From Bifidobacterium sp. (GTDB lineage: Bacteria; Actinomycetota; Actinomycetes; Actinomycetales; Bifidobacteriaceae): a stretch of DNA of 64,000 nucleotides. A program made the translations under genes and the position numbers. Position 1 is the stretch's first letter. Each line of letters opens with the position of its first letter. Positions 33,673 through 42,857 of this stretch are shown in pieces. Below the pieces are notes generated by a model. That model saw only the letters and a list, made by a program, of their open reading frames with translations, was not told the DNA's origin and did no database searches. The DNA lies in NCBI GenBank assembly GCA_022649135.1, contig JALCNP010000004.1, positions 1 through 64,000 on the forward strand, written 5' to 3'.

Positions 33673-35097
33673 ATGAATGGATCCCTCGTCAATCGCGCTC
33701 GGGAATTCGCCCGTCACGGTCTTTCGCTCCGAGGGTGGTGGAACCTGTATGTCATCACCGCCACCCCCTTGCTGTGCGTGGTTCTGTTCGCTTTCTCCTC
33801 GGCGCCGATATACCGGCGTTTCGAGGTCGTCGCATTGATGACGGTGACGATGCTCGCATATTTTGCGCTTGCCTATATCCGGCACCGGGAACATGGCATC
33901 GCCCCCTACGAGTCCAAGGGCGGGCCATGGCCTTGGCTGTTCGCGGCCATGGTGCTGGCATGTCTATGGGCCGCCGCCGGCATCGACCTGAATTCCTTTT
34001 CCGCATCATTCATCATCGTTCCCGAGCTGTTCATCGTCTTCGACTATCTGCCCGCCTTGCTTACGGTGACCCTGCTGAATGCGGGCTTCGCCGTGGTCAG
34101 TATCCTGCGCAGCGTATCACCGGGAGCGGAAGATGTCAGAGCCGCCCTTTCCGAAGCGGCCATCTCGGTTTTCTTCAGCGCCATGATCGGGTGGGCGATC
34201 GATCGACTGGATGAAACGAACAAGCGCAATGCGCAACTGGTGGCCAGCCTTGAAAGGCAGCAGCGGACGATCCGGAAGATGAGCCGTCAGGAGGGGATCA
34301 ATGCAGAGCGTCAGCGCATGGCCGGGGAGCTGCATGACACGATCGCGCAATCCCTGGCGTCGATACTGGCACTTGGCAGAGCCGCGGTCGCTGAGATCGA
34401 GGGAGAGGAGCCCACGGCGGCCCTGCAGCATCTGGCCATGATCGTCGACGCCTCGCAGGAGGGCCTGGACGACACCCGGAGGCTTATCGCGAACATGGCC
34501 CCGTCTCGTCTGCAGTCCGACGGATTGCTCAGGACGGTGAACCACATCGTGCAGACCACGCGTGACGGCGCAGGACTCGATATCGATCTCGATTGCGACC
34601 GCGACCTTCCGATTCTGAATCAGCAGGCTCAGGTGGCGGTGGTGCGCATCGTCCAGGAGGCGCTGGTGAACGTGACGAGGCACGCGAAGGCGACCAGAGT
34701 GCGCATCGGGATTCATGCGGTGTCTCAGGAGGCGAATGACGGTAAAGGGAACGGTAACGAGGAGGGGAAGACCGCATGGATTCGGGTGAGCATCGGCGAC
34801 GATGGCCGCGGATTCGACACCGCTTCTTTGGATGACGCCGCGTTCGGCATCACCGGCCATGGCTACGGGTGCGTCGACATGCGGCGGAGGACCCGGCAGC
34901 TCGGGGGCGTCTTCGACATCACCTCGCAGCCGGGACAGGGTACAACGGTGACGGCATGCCTGCCCTATGACCATGTCGTGCTACAGCAGGACCCTGCCGG
35001 GACGCCGTTGACGACCGGACCGGGGAGGGAAGCCGGGATTGAGGGGAATCGGCACGGTGCAGACGCTGATGTAGATGCTATGGAGGAGGAACAATGA
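33673..35097 (+). CDS. Sensor histidine kinase (NarL/DesK type, HisKA_3)
   Basis: The 474-residue kinase starts with about five or six membrane segments (residues about 20-185) with little extracellular sequence, followed by a coiled-coil linker (ATNKRNAQLVASLERQQRT-like) and the HisKA_3 dimerisation domain with phospho-acceptor His in AGELHDTIAQSL (about 220). The HATPase domain has motifs ALVNVTRHAKA (N box, about 330) and GDDGRGFD (about 376). A 40-residue Gly/Pro-rich tail ends the protein. It overlaps the response regulator gene by 4 bases. The membrane-embedded sensor suggests envelope or lipid signals. Confidence 0.93.
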   Translation: MNGSLVNRAREFARHGLSLRGWWNLYVITATPLLCVVLFAFSSAPIYRRFEVVALMTVTMLAYFALAYIRHREHGIAPYESKGGPWPWLFAAMVLACLWAAAGIDLNSFSASFIIVPELFIVFDYLPALLTVTLLNAGFAVVSILRSVSPGAEDVRAALSEAAISVFFSAMIGWAIDRLDETNKRNAQLVASLERQQRTIRKMSRQEGINAERQRMAGELHDTIAQSLASILALGRAAVAEIEGEEPTAALQHLAMIVDASQEGLDDTRRLIANMAPSRLQSDGLLRTVNHIVQTTRDGAGLDIDLDCDRDLPILNQQAQVAVVRIVQEALVNVTRHAKATRVRIGIHAVSQEANDGKGNGNEEGKTAWIRVSIGDDGRGFDTASLDDAAFGITGHGYGCVDMRRRTRQLGGVFDITSQPGQGTTVTACLPYDHVVLQQDPAGTPLTTGPGREAGIEGNRHGADADVDAMEEEQ

Positions 35098-35714
35098 TCC
35101 GCATCGTCATCGCAGACGATCATCCATTGGTGCGTGAGGGCATCAGCAGCATGCTGGCCAGGCATGCCGACCTCGACATCGTCGGTGAGGCCTCCACCGG
35201 AAGCGAAGCGATCCGCGAGGTGGGCGCCGTCCGTCCGGATCTGCTTCTGCTTGACCTGCGCATGCCCGACATGAACGGTCCGGAGGTGACGCGCACGGTG
35301 CTCGGACGCTGGCCGGGAACCAAGGTGCTGATACTGACGACCTATGACACCGATTCGGACATTCTGCCCGCGATCGAGGCCGGAGCGCACGGCTATCTGC
35401 TCAAGGACGTCCAGCCGTCCGTTTTGGCCCAGGCGATTCGGGATACGGTCGCGGGGCAGACCGTCCTCGATCCGCAAGCCGCACAGGCTGTGGCCCGGCA
35501 GATCCAGCCCCACGCGGAGGCGGAGCTGTCCCGTCAGGAAAGAAGGGTTCTGCTGCTCGCCGCTGATGGGAAAACCAATCGACAGATAGCCAGAGCGATG
35601 TATATCAGCGAGACGACGGTGAAAACCTATTTCAACCGCATCTTCGTCAAACTTGGCGTGACGGACCGGACGTCCGCGGTCGCCGCCATGCTGCGCGAGG
35701 GTGACTGGTCCTGA
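35094..35714 (+). CDS. Response regulator, NarL/LuxR family
   Basis: This 206-residue regulator pairs with the kinase upstream. The receiver domain (residues 1-120) has the acidic pocket IADDH, the phospho-acceptor Asp in LLLLDLRMPDMNG (about 55) and the lysine in YLLKD. The LuxR-type helix-turn-helix (about 140-200) reads LAADGKTNRQIARAMYISETTVKTYFN in two blocks. GGAGGAACA precedes the ATG. Its targets are unknown; the MFS pump upstream is a candidate by position. Confidence 0.95.
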   Translation: MIRIVIADDHPLVREGISSMLARHADLDIVGEASTGSEAIREVGAVRPDLLLLDLRMPDMNGPEVTRTVLGRWPGTKVLILTTYDTDSDILPAIEAGAHGYLLKDVQPSVLAQAIRDTVAGQTVLDPQAAQAVARQIQPHAEAELSRQERRVLLLAADGKTNRQIARAMYISETTVKTYFNRIFVKLGVTDRTSAVAAMLREGDWS

Positions 35715-35740
35715 GCCCGCGGGACCGGGGTCCGTCACCC
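35699..35740. terminator. Bidirectional terminator between response regulator and AraC genes
   Basis: GGGTGAC (35699-35705) pairs with GTCACCC (35734-35740), and inside GGTCC pairs with GGACC. The hairpin covers both stop codons of the convergent genes. There is no T-run. Confidence 0.45.
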
Positions 35741-36637
35741 CCGCGTCGACTGCCCGTCTTCTGAGTGCCCCTGCGATGCGGGGGCTGGCATGAGGGTGTG
35801 CGTCGGCTCGGACGACCGCCTGAATTCCTTGGGTGGCAGACCGGTGTGCCGCCTGAATTGAGTGGAGAAGTAGTGCTCGTCCGCATAGTGCAGCCGTGCC
35901 GCGATGTCGCTGATCCGCATTCCCGTGTTGCGCAGCAGGGAGCACGCCAGCGCGATGCGCTGCGAAAGATAGTACCGGTAGGGTGTTTGCGCGTAGGCCC
36001 GCGTGAACGAGCGCGACAGCTGCGAGAGGGACATGCCGAGATCATGGGCGGCCTTGCCCAGGCGGATGTTGCCCTCCACATGCAGATCCAGGTATTCGCG
36101 TATGGCGGTGGCGTACGGCTGTTGGGCGGAGGGGGAGAATCGCTCGGGTATGGCGCTGAGCGTGCTGAGGATCTCATGAAGTGTCAGCGACAGGCGGCGC
36201 GAGAGGAACACGGGGTTCGATCTGTCGTTCTCGCAGGTCGACAGGAACGAGTCAAACAGCGGACGGACGTTGGCGTTGACGCCGCCGTTGCCGGGGAACA
36301 GCAATGTTCCCTCCAATGCGTATTCGCGGTAGAGGCAGTCGCACAGCGTTCCATTGACGTTCATCCAGATTTTACGGTATGGGTTCGAAGGCATCGCGCG
36401 GTAGTCATGGCGGACCCCGGGGGGAAGCAGGTAGACGTCCCCGGCGCGGGGAAAGAAGTGCTGGCCCGCGCAGCGGACCTCGCCCATGCCGGCGAGCACG
36501 TATTCGATGCAGTACAGATCGGAGTGCTCGCGCGTGATGCGGTAGGAACGGTCGGGATAGGTGATGCCGGCCATGAGGACCTGGAAGCGGTCCTCATGGG
36601 GAAGCTGGCCGGGAACAAAGCTAACGATATGCTCCAT
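35735..36637 (-). CDS. AraC-family transcriptional regulator
   Basis: The 300-residue protein has an N-terminal cupin sensing domain (about residues 15-150; GEVRCAGQHFFPRAGDVYLLPPG is typical, read in part) and two C-terminal helix-turn-helix motifs (about 185-275), the second with ISDIAARLHYADEHYFSTQF and RHTGLPPKEFRR. Divergently from it runs the GH2 glycosidase gene, so it is probably an activator of the GH2-epimerase operon sensing a sugar. It converges with the two-component genes over a shared hairpin. Confidence 0.92.
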   Translation of the reverse strand: MEHIVSFVPGQLPHEDRFQVLMAGITYPDRSYRITREHSDLYCIEYVLAGMGEVRCAGQHFFPRAGDVYLLPPGVRHDYRAMPSNPYRKIWMNVNGTLCDCLYREYALEGTLLFPGNGGVNANVRPLFDSFLSTCENDRSNPVFLSRRLSLTLHEILSTLSAIPERFSPSAQQPYATAIREYLDLHVEGNIRLGKAAHDLGMSLSQLSRSFTRAYAQTPYRYYLSQRIALACSLLRNTGMRISDIAARLHYADEHYFSTQFRRHTGLPPKEFRRSSEPTHTLMPAPASQGHSEDGQSTRG

Positions 36638-36828
36638 AAGACACGATTCCTCACTTTTTTGACTTGATTTTTAATCATTTCACCTATTTTTGCACCGATA
36701 ACTCAAGTATAAAGAATCATAGCCGTCATACGAGCGGTGACGCATCAGCCGCAAGCACTACGACAACGATGCGGGAACGCCGCCGGAGGATCGAAGAGGC
36801 GGCGATATCGCGCCCGAAGGAGAGCACT

Positions 36829-38661
36829 ATGCCCAGTAATGCCATGCCCAGTAGCACCATGTCTGCTGACGCCGTGCCCGGCAGCGTCATGCCGAGCGGA
36901 CCCGCACCCGGCAACCCCCCGTCCGGGGGCATTCCACGCCCCGAACACCCGAATCCCCAGTTCAGGCGCTCGACGTGGCGCAACCTCAACGGACCGTGGG
37001 AATTCGATCTGGATCTTTCCGTCAGCGGCACCGATCGACGGTGGTTCGAGAAGCACTCTTTCACCCGCACGATCACCGTGCCCTTCTGTCCGGAAAGCGC
37101 GCTGAGCACCATAGGGTTCACCGATTTCATACCCTGCTGCTGGTATCGCAGATCCTTCGACCTGAGCGACGAGGACAGGGCGGGGGATGTCATCGTCCAT
37201 TTCGGCGCGGTCGACTATGAGGCCCACGTGTACGTCAACGGCGTGCACGCAGGCGCGCACAAGGGAGGCTACACGCCGTTCAGCATCGACATTTCGGCAC
37301 TTGTCCATTCCGGGACGAACGAGATCGTCGTCAGCGCGACCGACGACACCCGCGGCCGCATGCAGCCCACCGGCAAACAGTGCGACCGGTATGACTCCTA
37401 CTCCTGCCTCTATACCCGCACCACAGGAATATGGCAGACCGTATGGCTCGAGTTTGTTCCGCAGGTGCGCATCGACCGGGTGCGCTACCGTACGGACATC
37501 CACGATGCGACGGTCAGCATGGAGGCGCAGCTGCAGGGAAGCGGCACGCTGAAGGTGTCCGCCTCGTTTAAGGGATCGCCCTGCGGCGAGGCCAGCGTCC
37601 ATAGCGACGGCGGACTGACCATGCTCACCCTGCCGCTTTGCGAGACCCACCTGTGGCAGCCCGGAGAGGGGAACATATACGACCTCACGCTCACATTCGG
37701 GCCCGACGTGGTCCACAGCTATGTGGGACTGCGGCAGATACGGCTGGACGGCTACCGTTTCCTCATCAACGGACGATCCGTGTTCCAGCGTCTGGTCCTC
37801 GACCAGGGGTTCTACCCCGAGGGGATATACACCGCACCCAGCGCGGCGGATATGGAGCGGGACATCCTTCTCTCGCAGGCTGCCGGCTTCAACGGCGCCC
37901 GACTGCATGAAAAGGCATTCGAGCCCCTGTACCTCTACTACTGCGACATCCACGGCTATCTCGCATGGGGTGAAATGGCCACGTGGGGGTTCGACATCAG
38001 CCAGCCCACCGGCTACGAGATCTTCATTCCCGAATGGATGGAGGCGATCCAACGCGATGTGAACCATCCGGCCATCATCGGATGGTGTCCGTTCAACGAG
38101 ACCTGGGACTTCGAAGGCCGACGGCAGCTGGACGGCCTGCTGCGCATGGCCTATCGCCTCACCAAGGCCTACGATCCGGAACGCCCCTGCATCGACACCA
38201 GCGGACACTACCATGTGGAGACCGACATCTATGACCTGCATGACTACGAACAGAGCGTCGAGAACTTTGCCGGACGCTACGAGGCATGGGGAAGGGGCGA
38301 CGCCCCGACACCCGAACTCTATCCCGACCGTCAGCGCTGCACCGGCGTCAAGCCGTTCTTCATCAGCGAATACGGCGGGATCAAGTGGGACCCCACCCGC
38401 ACCCAATCTTCGGATTCATGGGGTTATGGGCAGCAGGCGAACAGCGAGAAGGAATTCGTCGAACGCTACCGGGGACTGACCGAGGCGCTGCTGGGCAATC
38501 CGAGGATGTTCGGCTTCTGCTACACGCAGCTGTACGACGTCGAACAGGAGCAGAACGGGATCTACGACTACCATCGCAGACCCAAGGTCGACATCGAGGA
38601 AATACGACGAATCAATACGGCGATCGCCGCCATAGAGAGGGACGACGCCTCGGCCGCCTGA
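36829..38661 (+). CDS. Glycoside hydrolase family 2 (beta-galactosidase/beta-glucuronidase-like)
   Basis: This 610-residue enzyme has the GH2 order: jelly-roll sugar-binding domain (about residues 50-200; LNGPWEFDLDLS, HVYVNGVHAGAHKGGYTPFS), immunoglobulin-like domain (about 205-300) and TIM barrel. The acid/base glutamate is expected in WCPFNETWDF (about 424) and the nucleophile in FFISEYGG (about 508). It is much shorter than LacZ and closer to small beta-glucuronidase-like GH2 enzymes. There is no signal peptide. AAGGAG 7 bases before the ATG at 36829 sets the start. The first 45 residues are low-complexity (Met/Pro/Ser) and may be dispensable. The sugar specificity is unknown. Confidence 0.9.
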   Translation: MPSNAMPSSTMSADAVPGSVMPSGPAPGNPPSGGIPRPEHPNPQFRRSTWRNLNGPWEFDLDLSVSGTDRRWFEKHSFTRTITVPFCPESALSTIGFTDFIPCCWYRRSFDLSDEDRAGDVIVHFGAVDYEAHVYVNGVHAGAHKGGYTPFSIDISALVHSGTNEIVVSATDDTRGRMQPTGKQCDRYDSYSCLYTRTTGIWQTVWLEFVPQVRIDRVRYRTDIHDATVSMEAQLQGSGTLKVSASFKGSPCGEASVHSDGGLTMLTLPLCETHLWQPGEGNIYDLTLTFGPDVVHSYVGLRQIRLDGYRFLINGRSVFQRLVLDQGFYPEGIYTAPSAADMERDILLSQAAGFNGARLHEKAFEPLYLYYCDIHGYLAWGEMATWGFDISQPTGYEIFIPEWMEAIQRDVNHPAIIGWCPFNETWDFEGRRQLDGLLRMAYRLTKAYDPERPCIDTSGHYHVETDIYDLHDYEQSVENFAGRYEAWGRGDAPTPELYPDRQRCTGVKPFFISEYGGIKWDPTRTQSSDSWGYGQQANSEKEFVERYRGLTEALLGNPRMFGFCYTQLYDVEQEQNGIYDYHRRPKVDIEEIRRINTAIAAIERDDASAA

Positions 38662-38841
38662 GCAGAACCGCCTCCCCAGCGGCGGCAGAACGATGGGTGC
38701 TGCAGCCGCCGGGGAGTGCACGGCGCAGGAGTGCACGGCGCCGGGCCGGATAACGTCGGACCGCACAATGGCGCATTACGAGCAGGATCACACAATGCTG
38801 TATCGCAGTGCCGAATCACACCAGAGAAGACAGGAGACATC

Positions 38842-39678
38842 ATGCATATCGGAATAGGCACAACCTTGCCCCACAACACCCCCGGGAAGTGGGCCGCGAC
38901 CCTGCAGTCATGGGGGTGCACCGCCGCCGTGTGCCCGATAGACCATACGGCACCGGCGGATCTGCGCAAGGACTATCTCGACGCCGCGTCGGCGGCAGGA
39001 CTGAGCATCACCGAGGTCGGGGTATGGAAGAACGTCATGTCGCCCGACGAGGACCACAGGCGCAAGGCCATCGAATACGCCGAGGCGCAGCTTGCGCTCG
39101 CCGATGAGATCGGCGCCCGCTGCTGCGTCAACATCGCCGGGAACGCCGGTCCAGGAGGATGGGACCAATACTCCCCGCAGAACTACAGCGGGGAGGCATA
39201 CGAGAGGATTGTGGACACCACCCGTGAGATCATCGATGCGGTGCGACCCGTGCGGACCCGTTACGCACTCGAATGCATGCCATGGATGCTTCCCGATTCG
39301 CCGGAAAGCTATCTGAAGCTTCTCAAGGATGTCGACAGGGACCATATGGGGGTTCATCTGGACTATACGAATATGATCAACGGCATGGGACGCTGGAGGA
39401 CGATGCGCAGCTTCATCGATTCCTGTTTCAGCATCTTGGGCGGGCGCATTCTCAGCATCCATGCCAAGGATGTAAGGCTCATGCCCGGGCTCCCGACCTC
39501 CATCGTGGAGACCGAGCCGGGAACCGGAGCCGTCGACTACGCACAGGTGCTTTCCCTGGCGGCCCGGTTCGCCCCCCGGGCGAGCGTGTTCACCGAGCAT
39601 CTTGACACGCCGAGGCAGTATCGCGATGCCGTTGCCTACCTGCTTGACACTGCCGGGCGCGTGGGGGCCGCGCGGTAA
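38842..39678 (+). CDS. Sugar phosphate isomerase/epimerase-like TIM-barrel protein
   Basis: This 278-residue xylose-isomerase-like (AP endonuclease 2 fold) protein has the metal-binding residues expected for the family: Glu in ALECMPWM (about 150), Asp in HLDYTNM (about 182), His in SIHAKDV (about 212) and Glu in FTEHLDTP (about 252). Relatives interconvert keto sugars or inositol derivatives. The ATG at 38842 follows GGAG at 6 bases; an upstream frame lacks that. It is 180 bases after the GH2 gene and probably acts on the sugar released by that enzyme. Confidence 0.85.
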   Translation: MHIGIGTTLPHNTPGKWAATLQSWGCTAAVCPIDHTAPADLRKDYLDAASAAGLSITEVGVWKNVMSPDEDHRRKAIEYAEAQLALADEIGARCCVNIAGNAGPGGWDQYSPQNYSGEAYERIVDTTREIIDAVRPVRTRYALECMPWMLPDSPESYLKLLKDVDRDHMGVHLDYTNMINGMGRWRTMRSFIDSCFSILGGRILSIHAKDVRLMPGLPTSIVETEPGTGAVDYAQVLSLAARFAPRASVFTEHLDTPRQYRDAVAYLLDTAGRVGAAR

Positions 39679-39786
39679 ATGGAGGTGCGGAGGCGGCTGC
39701 GAGGGAGAGGGACGCGGAGTACGGTGACGCGGGAAATGCGTCGCGTGGGGAGGACGGACCATCCGGTGCCGTTCCCGGCCTCTGCG

Positions 39787-40644
39787 TCACGCGTCCTGGG
39801 CGGCCGCGAACGTTTGCGCAAGCAGATTCTGCGTCTCGTCGGGGTGCAGGCGGGCGACACCCATGAAAAGGACGTCCACGATTACCAGTTGCGCCATTCT
39901 GCTGGGCATGGCGGCATAACGGAATCGTGTCTCCTTCGACACGGTGGTGATGACGCAGTCCGCCTCCTTCGTGATGGGGGAGTCCCGATAATTCGTCACC
40001 ACCACGGTGAACGCCCCGCTGTCATGTGCCGTCCGCAGGGCCCGGATCGTTTCCTTCGTCTGCCCGGAATGGGAGAAGCCCACCGCCACGGCACCCCGGG
40101 GCAGGGCTGCGGCGCTCATCAGTGCGAGATGGGGGTCGGACCATGCGTTGATCTGATATCCGATCCTGCTGAGCTTCTGTTGCAGATCCTGGGCGGAGAG
40201 GCCGCTTGAGGCCTGCCCGTACGTGTCGATACGAGAGGCGCCGTCCAGGGCGGTGACCGCCGTCTCAACGGCCCGGTAATCGAGCATGTTGATGGTGTCT
40301 TCGATGGTCTGGGCCTCTTCGAACGCCAGTTTCCGGTAGACGGATGTGGCCGAATCCGTCAGGTCGATGTCTCCGTTGGACACACCGAAATTGATTCGTT
40401 TTCCCTGATCCGATACGGCGGCCACCGTCAGAGCCTGGCGGAACCCCCGATATCCGTCAAAGCCGGCCTTTTTGCACAGGCGGATCACCGTGGCCAATGA
40501 GGTTCCACAGTCATTCGCAAGTTCGTTGATGGTGAGCTTGCAGGCCTGCAGCGGCTGTTCGAGCACGCGGTTCGCGACCCGGGTTTCGCTGGGGCGCAAA
40601 GTGGGCAGCAGCTGCTTGAGACGCATAAGAAGATCCTCCGCCAT
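39787..40644 (-). CDS. RpiR-family regulator, probably MurR of the muropeptide locus
   Basis: The 285-residue regulator has an N-terminal RpiR helix-turn-helix (about residues 1-75: LKQLLPTLRPSETRVANRVL, then TINELANDCGTSLATVIRLCKKAGFDGYRGF, read in parts) and a C-terminal SIS sugar-phosphate-binding domain with YGQASSGLSAQDLQQKL and GFSHSGQTKETIRAL. RpiR/MurR repressors respond to MurNAc-6-P in E. coli. It is the last gene of the minus-strand peptidoglycan salvage cluster, 24 bases after nagZ. The ATG at 40644 is favoured over a GTG one codon before it by spacing to GGGAG. Confidence 0.9.
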   Translation of the reverse strand: MAEDLLMRLKQLLPTLRPSETRVANRVLEQPLQACKLTINELANDCGTSLATVIRLCKKAGFDGYRGFRQALTVAAVSDQGKRINFGVSNGDIDLTDSATSVYRKLAFEEAQTIEDTINMLDYRAVETAVTALDGASRIDTYGQASSGLSAQDLQQKLSRIGYQINAWSDPHLALMSAAALPRGAVAVGFSHSGQTKETIRALRTAHDSGAFTVVVTNYRDSPITKEADCVITTVSKETRFRYAAMPSRMAQLVIVDVLFMGVARLHPDETQNLLAQTFAAAQDA

Positions 40645-40668
40645 CACCGTCTCCCTTCCTCATCGTTG

Positions 40669-42216
40669 TCATCGGTTCCCGGGGATCCCGAGAAGAGCCA
40701 TGGCCGCCGCCCGCGCGCACGGCAAGGAATCGCCGTACGTGCGTATCCGATGATCGGCGACGTCATCCCCGGCGGGCCAGCCCGTCTGTATCACTATAGT
40801 TCGTGGGTTCGTCGCGAGAATCCGCCGCACGAAAAGCGATTCCCCGCTTCCGGGGAGCAGCTGTCCCGCAATGGCGACCACTCTGAGCGATCCATCGGCG
40901 ATGTGGCTTATAAGAGCGTCTTGCCCGGTGTCGTCTCCGCTGAAGCTCGGCGTCGACACGGATATCCCCGCTTCGGTGAGCGCGCGAAAGAAGCGATGCG
41001 CCCCGCGGCTCCCGGAATCCTCCCCGACGACCGGCGACTGCGATGCGCGGGCATCGACGAGCAGGACGGGTTCGCGTGGCTCCCCCAGCCGCACGTCGCC
41101 GCGAACCTCCATGGCGGCGCGGGCCAGACGGAGCTGTTCTCCATCGGCGGAGGAGACCGGCCGCGCATCGAGTCCGTGGCTTGCGCAGGAACGGCTCCAC
41201 GCCCTCAGCCGTGCGAGACGTTGTTGCGCCTGCTCTAGTGTGCGTATCGGAAGAGATCCCTCATCCAGAGCATCAAAGATCCCATCACGGACCTGTGCGA
41301 AACCGTCTTCATCCCGCCCCCGTTTATCGGCGGGATTGCCGATGCACAACAGGTCGTTGCCGGCGAGAAGCGCCTTCGCCCCCGCATGGCGCAGATCGGT
41401 CGTGCGGCTGACAGCTCCCATGTCCAGAGCGTCGCAGATCACCACGCCCTCGAACCCCAGCTCTTCCCTGAGAGGCTGCAGGGCTTGCGGGTTGAGCGTT
41501 GCCACGGGACCCGGGATGTAGGGAACGGGTATATGCGCGGCCATGACGCACTGCGCGCCGGCCCGTATGGCGGCGGCGAACGGAGGCAGGTGAATCGAGC
41601 GGGTCTGGCGGCGCGTGCGATGGACCACGGGGATGTCGTGGTGCGGATCGGCCACGACATCCCCGTATCCCGGGAAATGCTTGATGCAGCAGGCGACGCC
41701 CTCTTCCTGAATTCCGCGGACCATGGCGCTCGCATGTCTGCAGACGAGCAGTGGATCGGAGCCGAAGGAACGTACTGCGATGACGGGGTTGCGCGCGTCG
41801 CTGTTCACATCGACCACCGGCGCCAGATCGATGTCGATGCCTGCCTGAGCCACCAGCGAACCTATCCGCCGTCCCGAACGGTAGGTGGCTCCCGTGTCGT
41901 CGATTCTTCCAAGAACGGCATTTCCGGGCTCCTGCGATCCTTCCCCGGACTGCAGTCGCGTGACGATGCCTCCTTCCTCGTCGACGCCCAGCAGGGCATC
42001 CGGTGCCATGCCGTGGATGGTTCGCGACAGCAGACCGGGCTGCCCCGGATCGTCGGCATCGAAATTCTGCGAAAAATACAGGGCTCCGGCAAGTCCCTCC
42101 TCCAGTGCGAAGGCAAGCCAGGACGGTACGGTGGTGCCGTTGAACCCCGGCCACAGCACCTGATGAACCAATCGACGCAGGGCGGGATCCCGACGGCTGT
42201 TGACGGATGACATCAT
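40669..42216 (-). CDS. nagZ: Beta-N-acetylglucosaminidase NagZ-like, glycoside hydrolase family 3
   Basis: The 515-residue enzyme fits NagZ-type GH3 proteins that remove GlcNAc from GlcNAc-MurNAc or muropeptides. Marks are GVDEEGGIVTRL (about 78), the substrate loop KHFPGYGDVVADPHHDIP with the Asp-His pair used as acid/base (about 180-197), and the nucleophile Asp in ICDALDMGAVS (about 265). After the TIM barrel (about 1-345) comes a second alpha/beta domain to residue 515, as in Bacillus NagZ. No signal peptide is visible, so it should work in the cytoplasm. It starts directly after the GNAT stop, with GGAGG 5 bases upstream. Confidence 0.93.
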   Translation of the reverse strand: MMSSVNSRRDPALRRLVHQVLWPGFNGTTVPSWLAFALEEGLAGALYFSQNFDADDPGQPGLLSRTIHGMAPDALLGVDEEGGIVTRLQSGEGSQEPGNAVLGRIDDTGATYRSGRRIGSLVAQAGIDIDLAPVVDVNSDARNPVIAVRSFGSDPLLVCRHASAMVRGIQEEGVACCIKHFPGYGDVVADPHHDIPVVHRTRRQTRSIHLPPFAAAIRAGAQCVMAAHIPVPYIPGPVATLNPQALQPLREELGFEGVVICDALDMGAVSRTTDLRHAGAKALLAGNDLLCIGNPADKRGRDEDGFAQVRDGIFDALDEGSLPIRTLEQAQQRLARLRAWSRSCASHGLDARPVSSADGEQLRLARAAMEVRGDVRLGEPREPVLLVDARASQSPVVGEDSGSRGAHRFFRALTEAGISVSTPSFSGDDTGQDALISHIADGSLRVVAIAGQLLPGSGESLFVRRILATNPRTIVIQTGWPAGDDVADHRIRTYGDSLPCARAAAMALLGIPGNR

Positions 42217-42852
42217 CTATACCTCCTTGTCGGTGCCGATGCACAGCTGCAAGGGGTTGTCGCGGGTTGTGGGCAGGGGGCGGAACCCGATGTGCTCATA
42301 GAATCGGCGTGCGCGGTGATTGCTTTCCCCCACGCCGAGCTGGACTCCGGTGACGCCCCTCATCCGCAATTGGGAGAGCAGTCTGCGGATGAGAAGCCGG
42401 CCGAGACCCCGTCCTTGGGCCATGGGAAGAAGGTCGATGTGCATATGCGCGGGGAAAAGGTCCTGATCGGGGCCCAGAAAACCCTCGGGATGGTAGCCCG
42501 TCCGTGTCAGTCTGTTTGCGGCGGTCCGGGGAGGTTCGACCAGAGGGTGCGCTGCGCGGAACCGGGGAAGCCAGTGCTCCCTGTACCATGCGACGAACGC
42601 TGCGGTGTCGCCGACTGCGACGATGTAGCCGCAGGGCCCGTGGGGGCCGTCCACCACGGTCGCAAGATCCGGTGCATACCGAACGTAGGGGGAAAGATAG
42701 ATGTCGGGAAGCAGTCCGCCGGGAATCCAATCGGTCGCATCCCCTCCCGATTTTCCGGTTTTCACGCACACGCTGCGAAGCGCGGGCTCGTCCTCGTCGC
42801 GGTAGCGTCGTATGACGTATCGACTTGTTTCATCGTGCCGCGTATCCGGCAT
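42217..42852 (-). CDS. GNAT N-acetyltransferase of the muropeptide locus
   Basis: The 211-residue protein has the GNAT fold. The acetyl-CoA loop is QGRGLGRLLIRRLLSQL (about residue 150-166), preceded by AHMHIDLLPMA (beta-4) and followed by VQLGVGESNHRARRFYEHIGF (read in part). The sequence style, with a long insertion and AHMHIDLLP, recalls the acetyltransferase-like domain found in O-GlcNAcase-type proteins and near actinobacterial hexosaminidases. It sits between the importer ATPase and nagZ with 5- and 0-base gaps. An amino sugar or peptide substrate is likely but unproven. The ATG at 42852 was chosen on spacing to AAGG. Confidence 0.8.
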   Translation of the reverse strand: MPDTRHDETSRYVIRRYRDEDEPALRSVCVKTGKSGGDATDWIPGGLLPDIYLSPYVRYAPDLATVVDGPHGPCGYIVAVGDTAAFVAWYREHWLPRFRAAHPLVEPPRTAANRLTRTGYHPEGFLGPDQDLFPAHMHIDLLPMAQGRGLGRLLIRRLLSQLRMRGVTGVQLGVGESNHRARRFYEHIGFRPLPTTRDNPLQLCIGTDKEV

Positions 42853-42857
42853 TGCGA

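Noticed and set aside
36745-38406. 553-codon antisense frame over the GH2 gene
   Set aside because: The GH2 sense frame has catalytic motifs; the antisense frame shows none.
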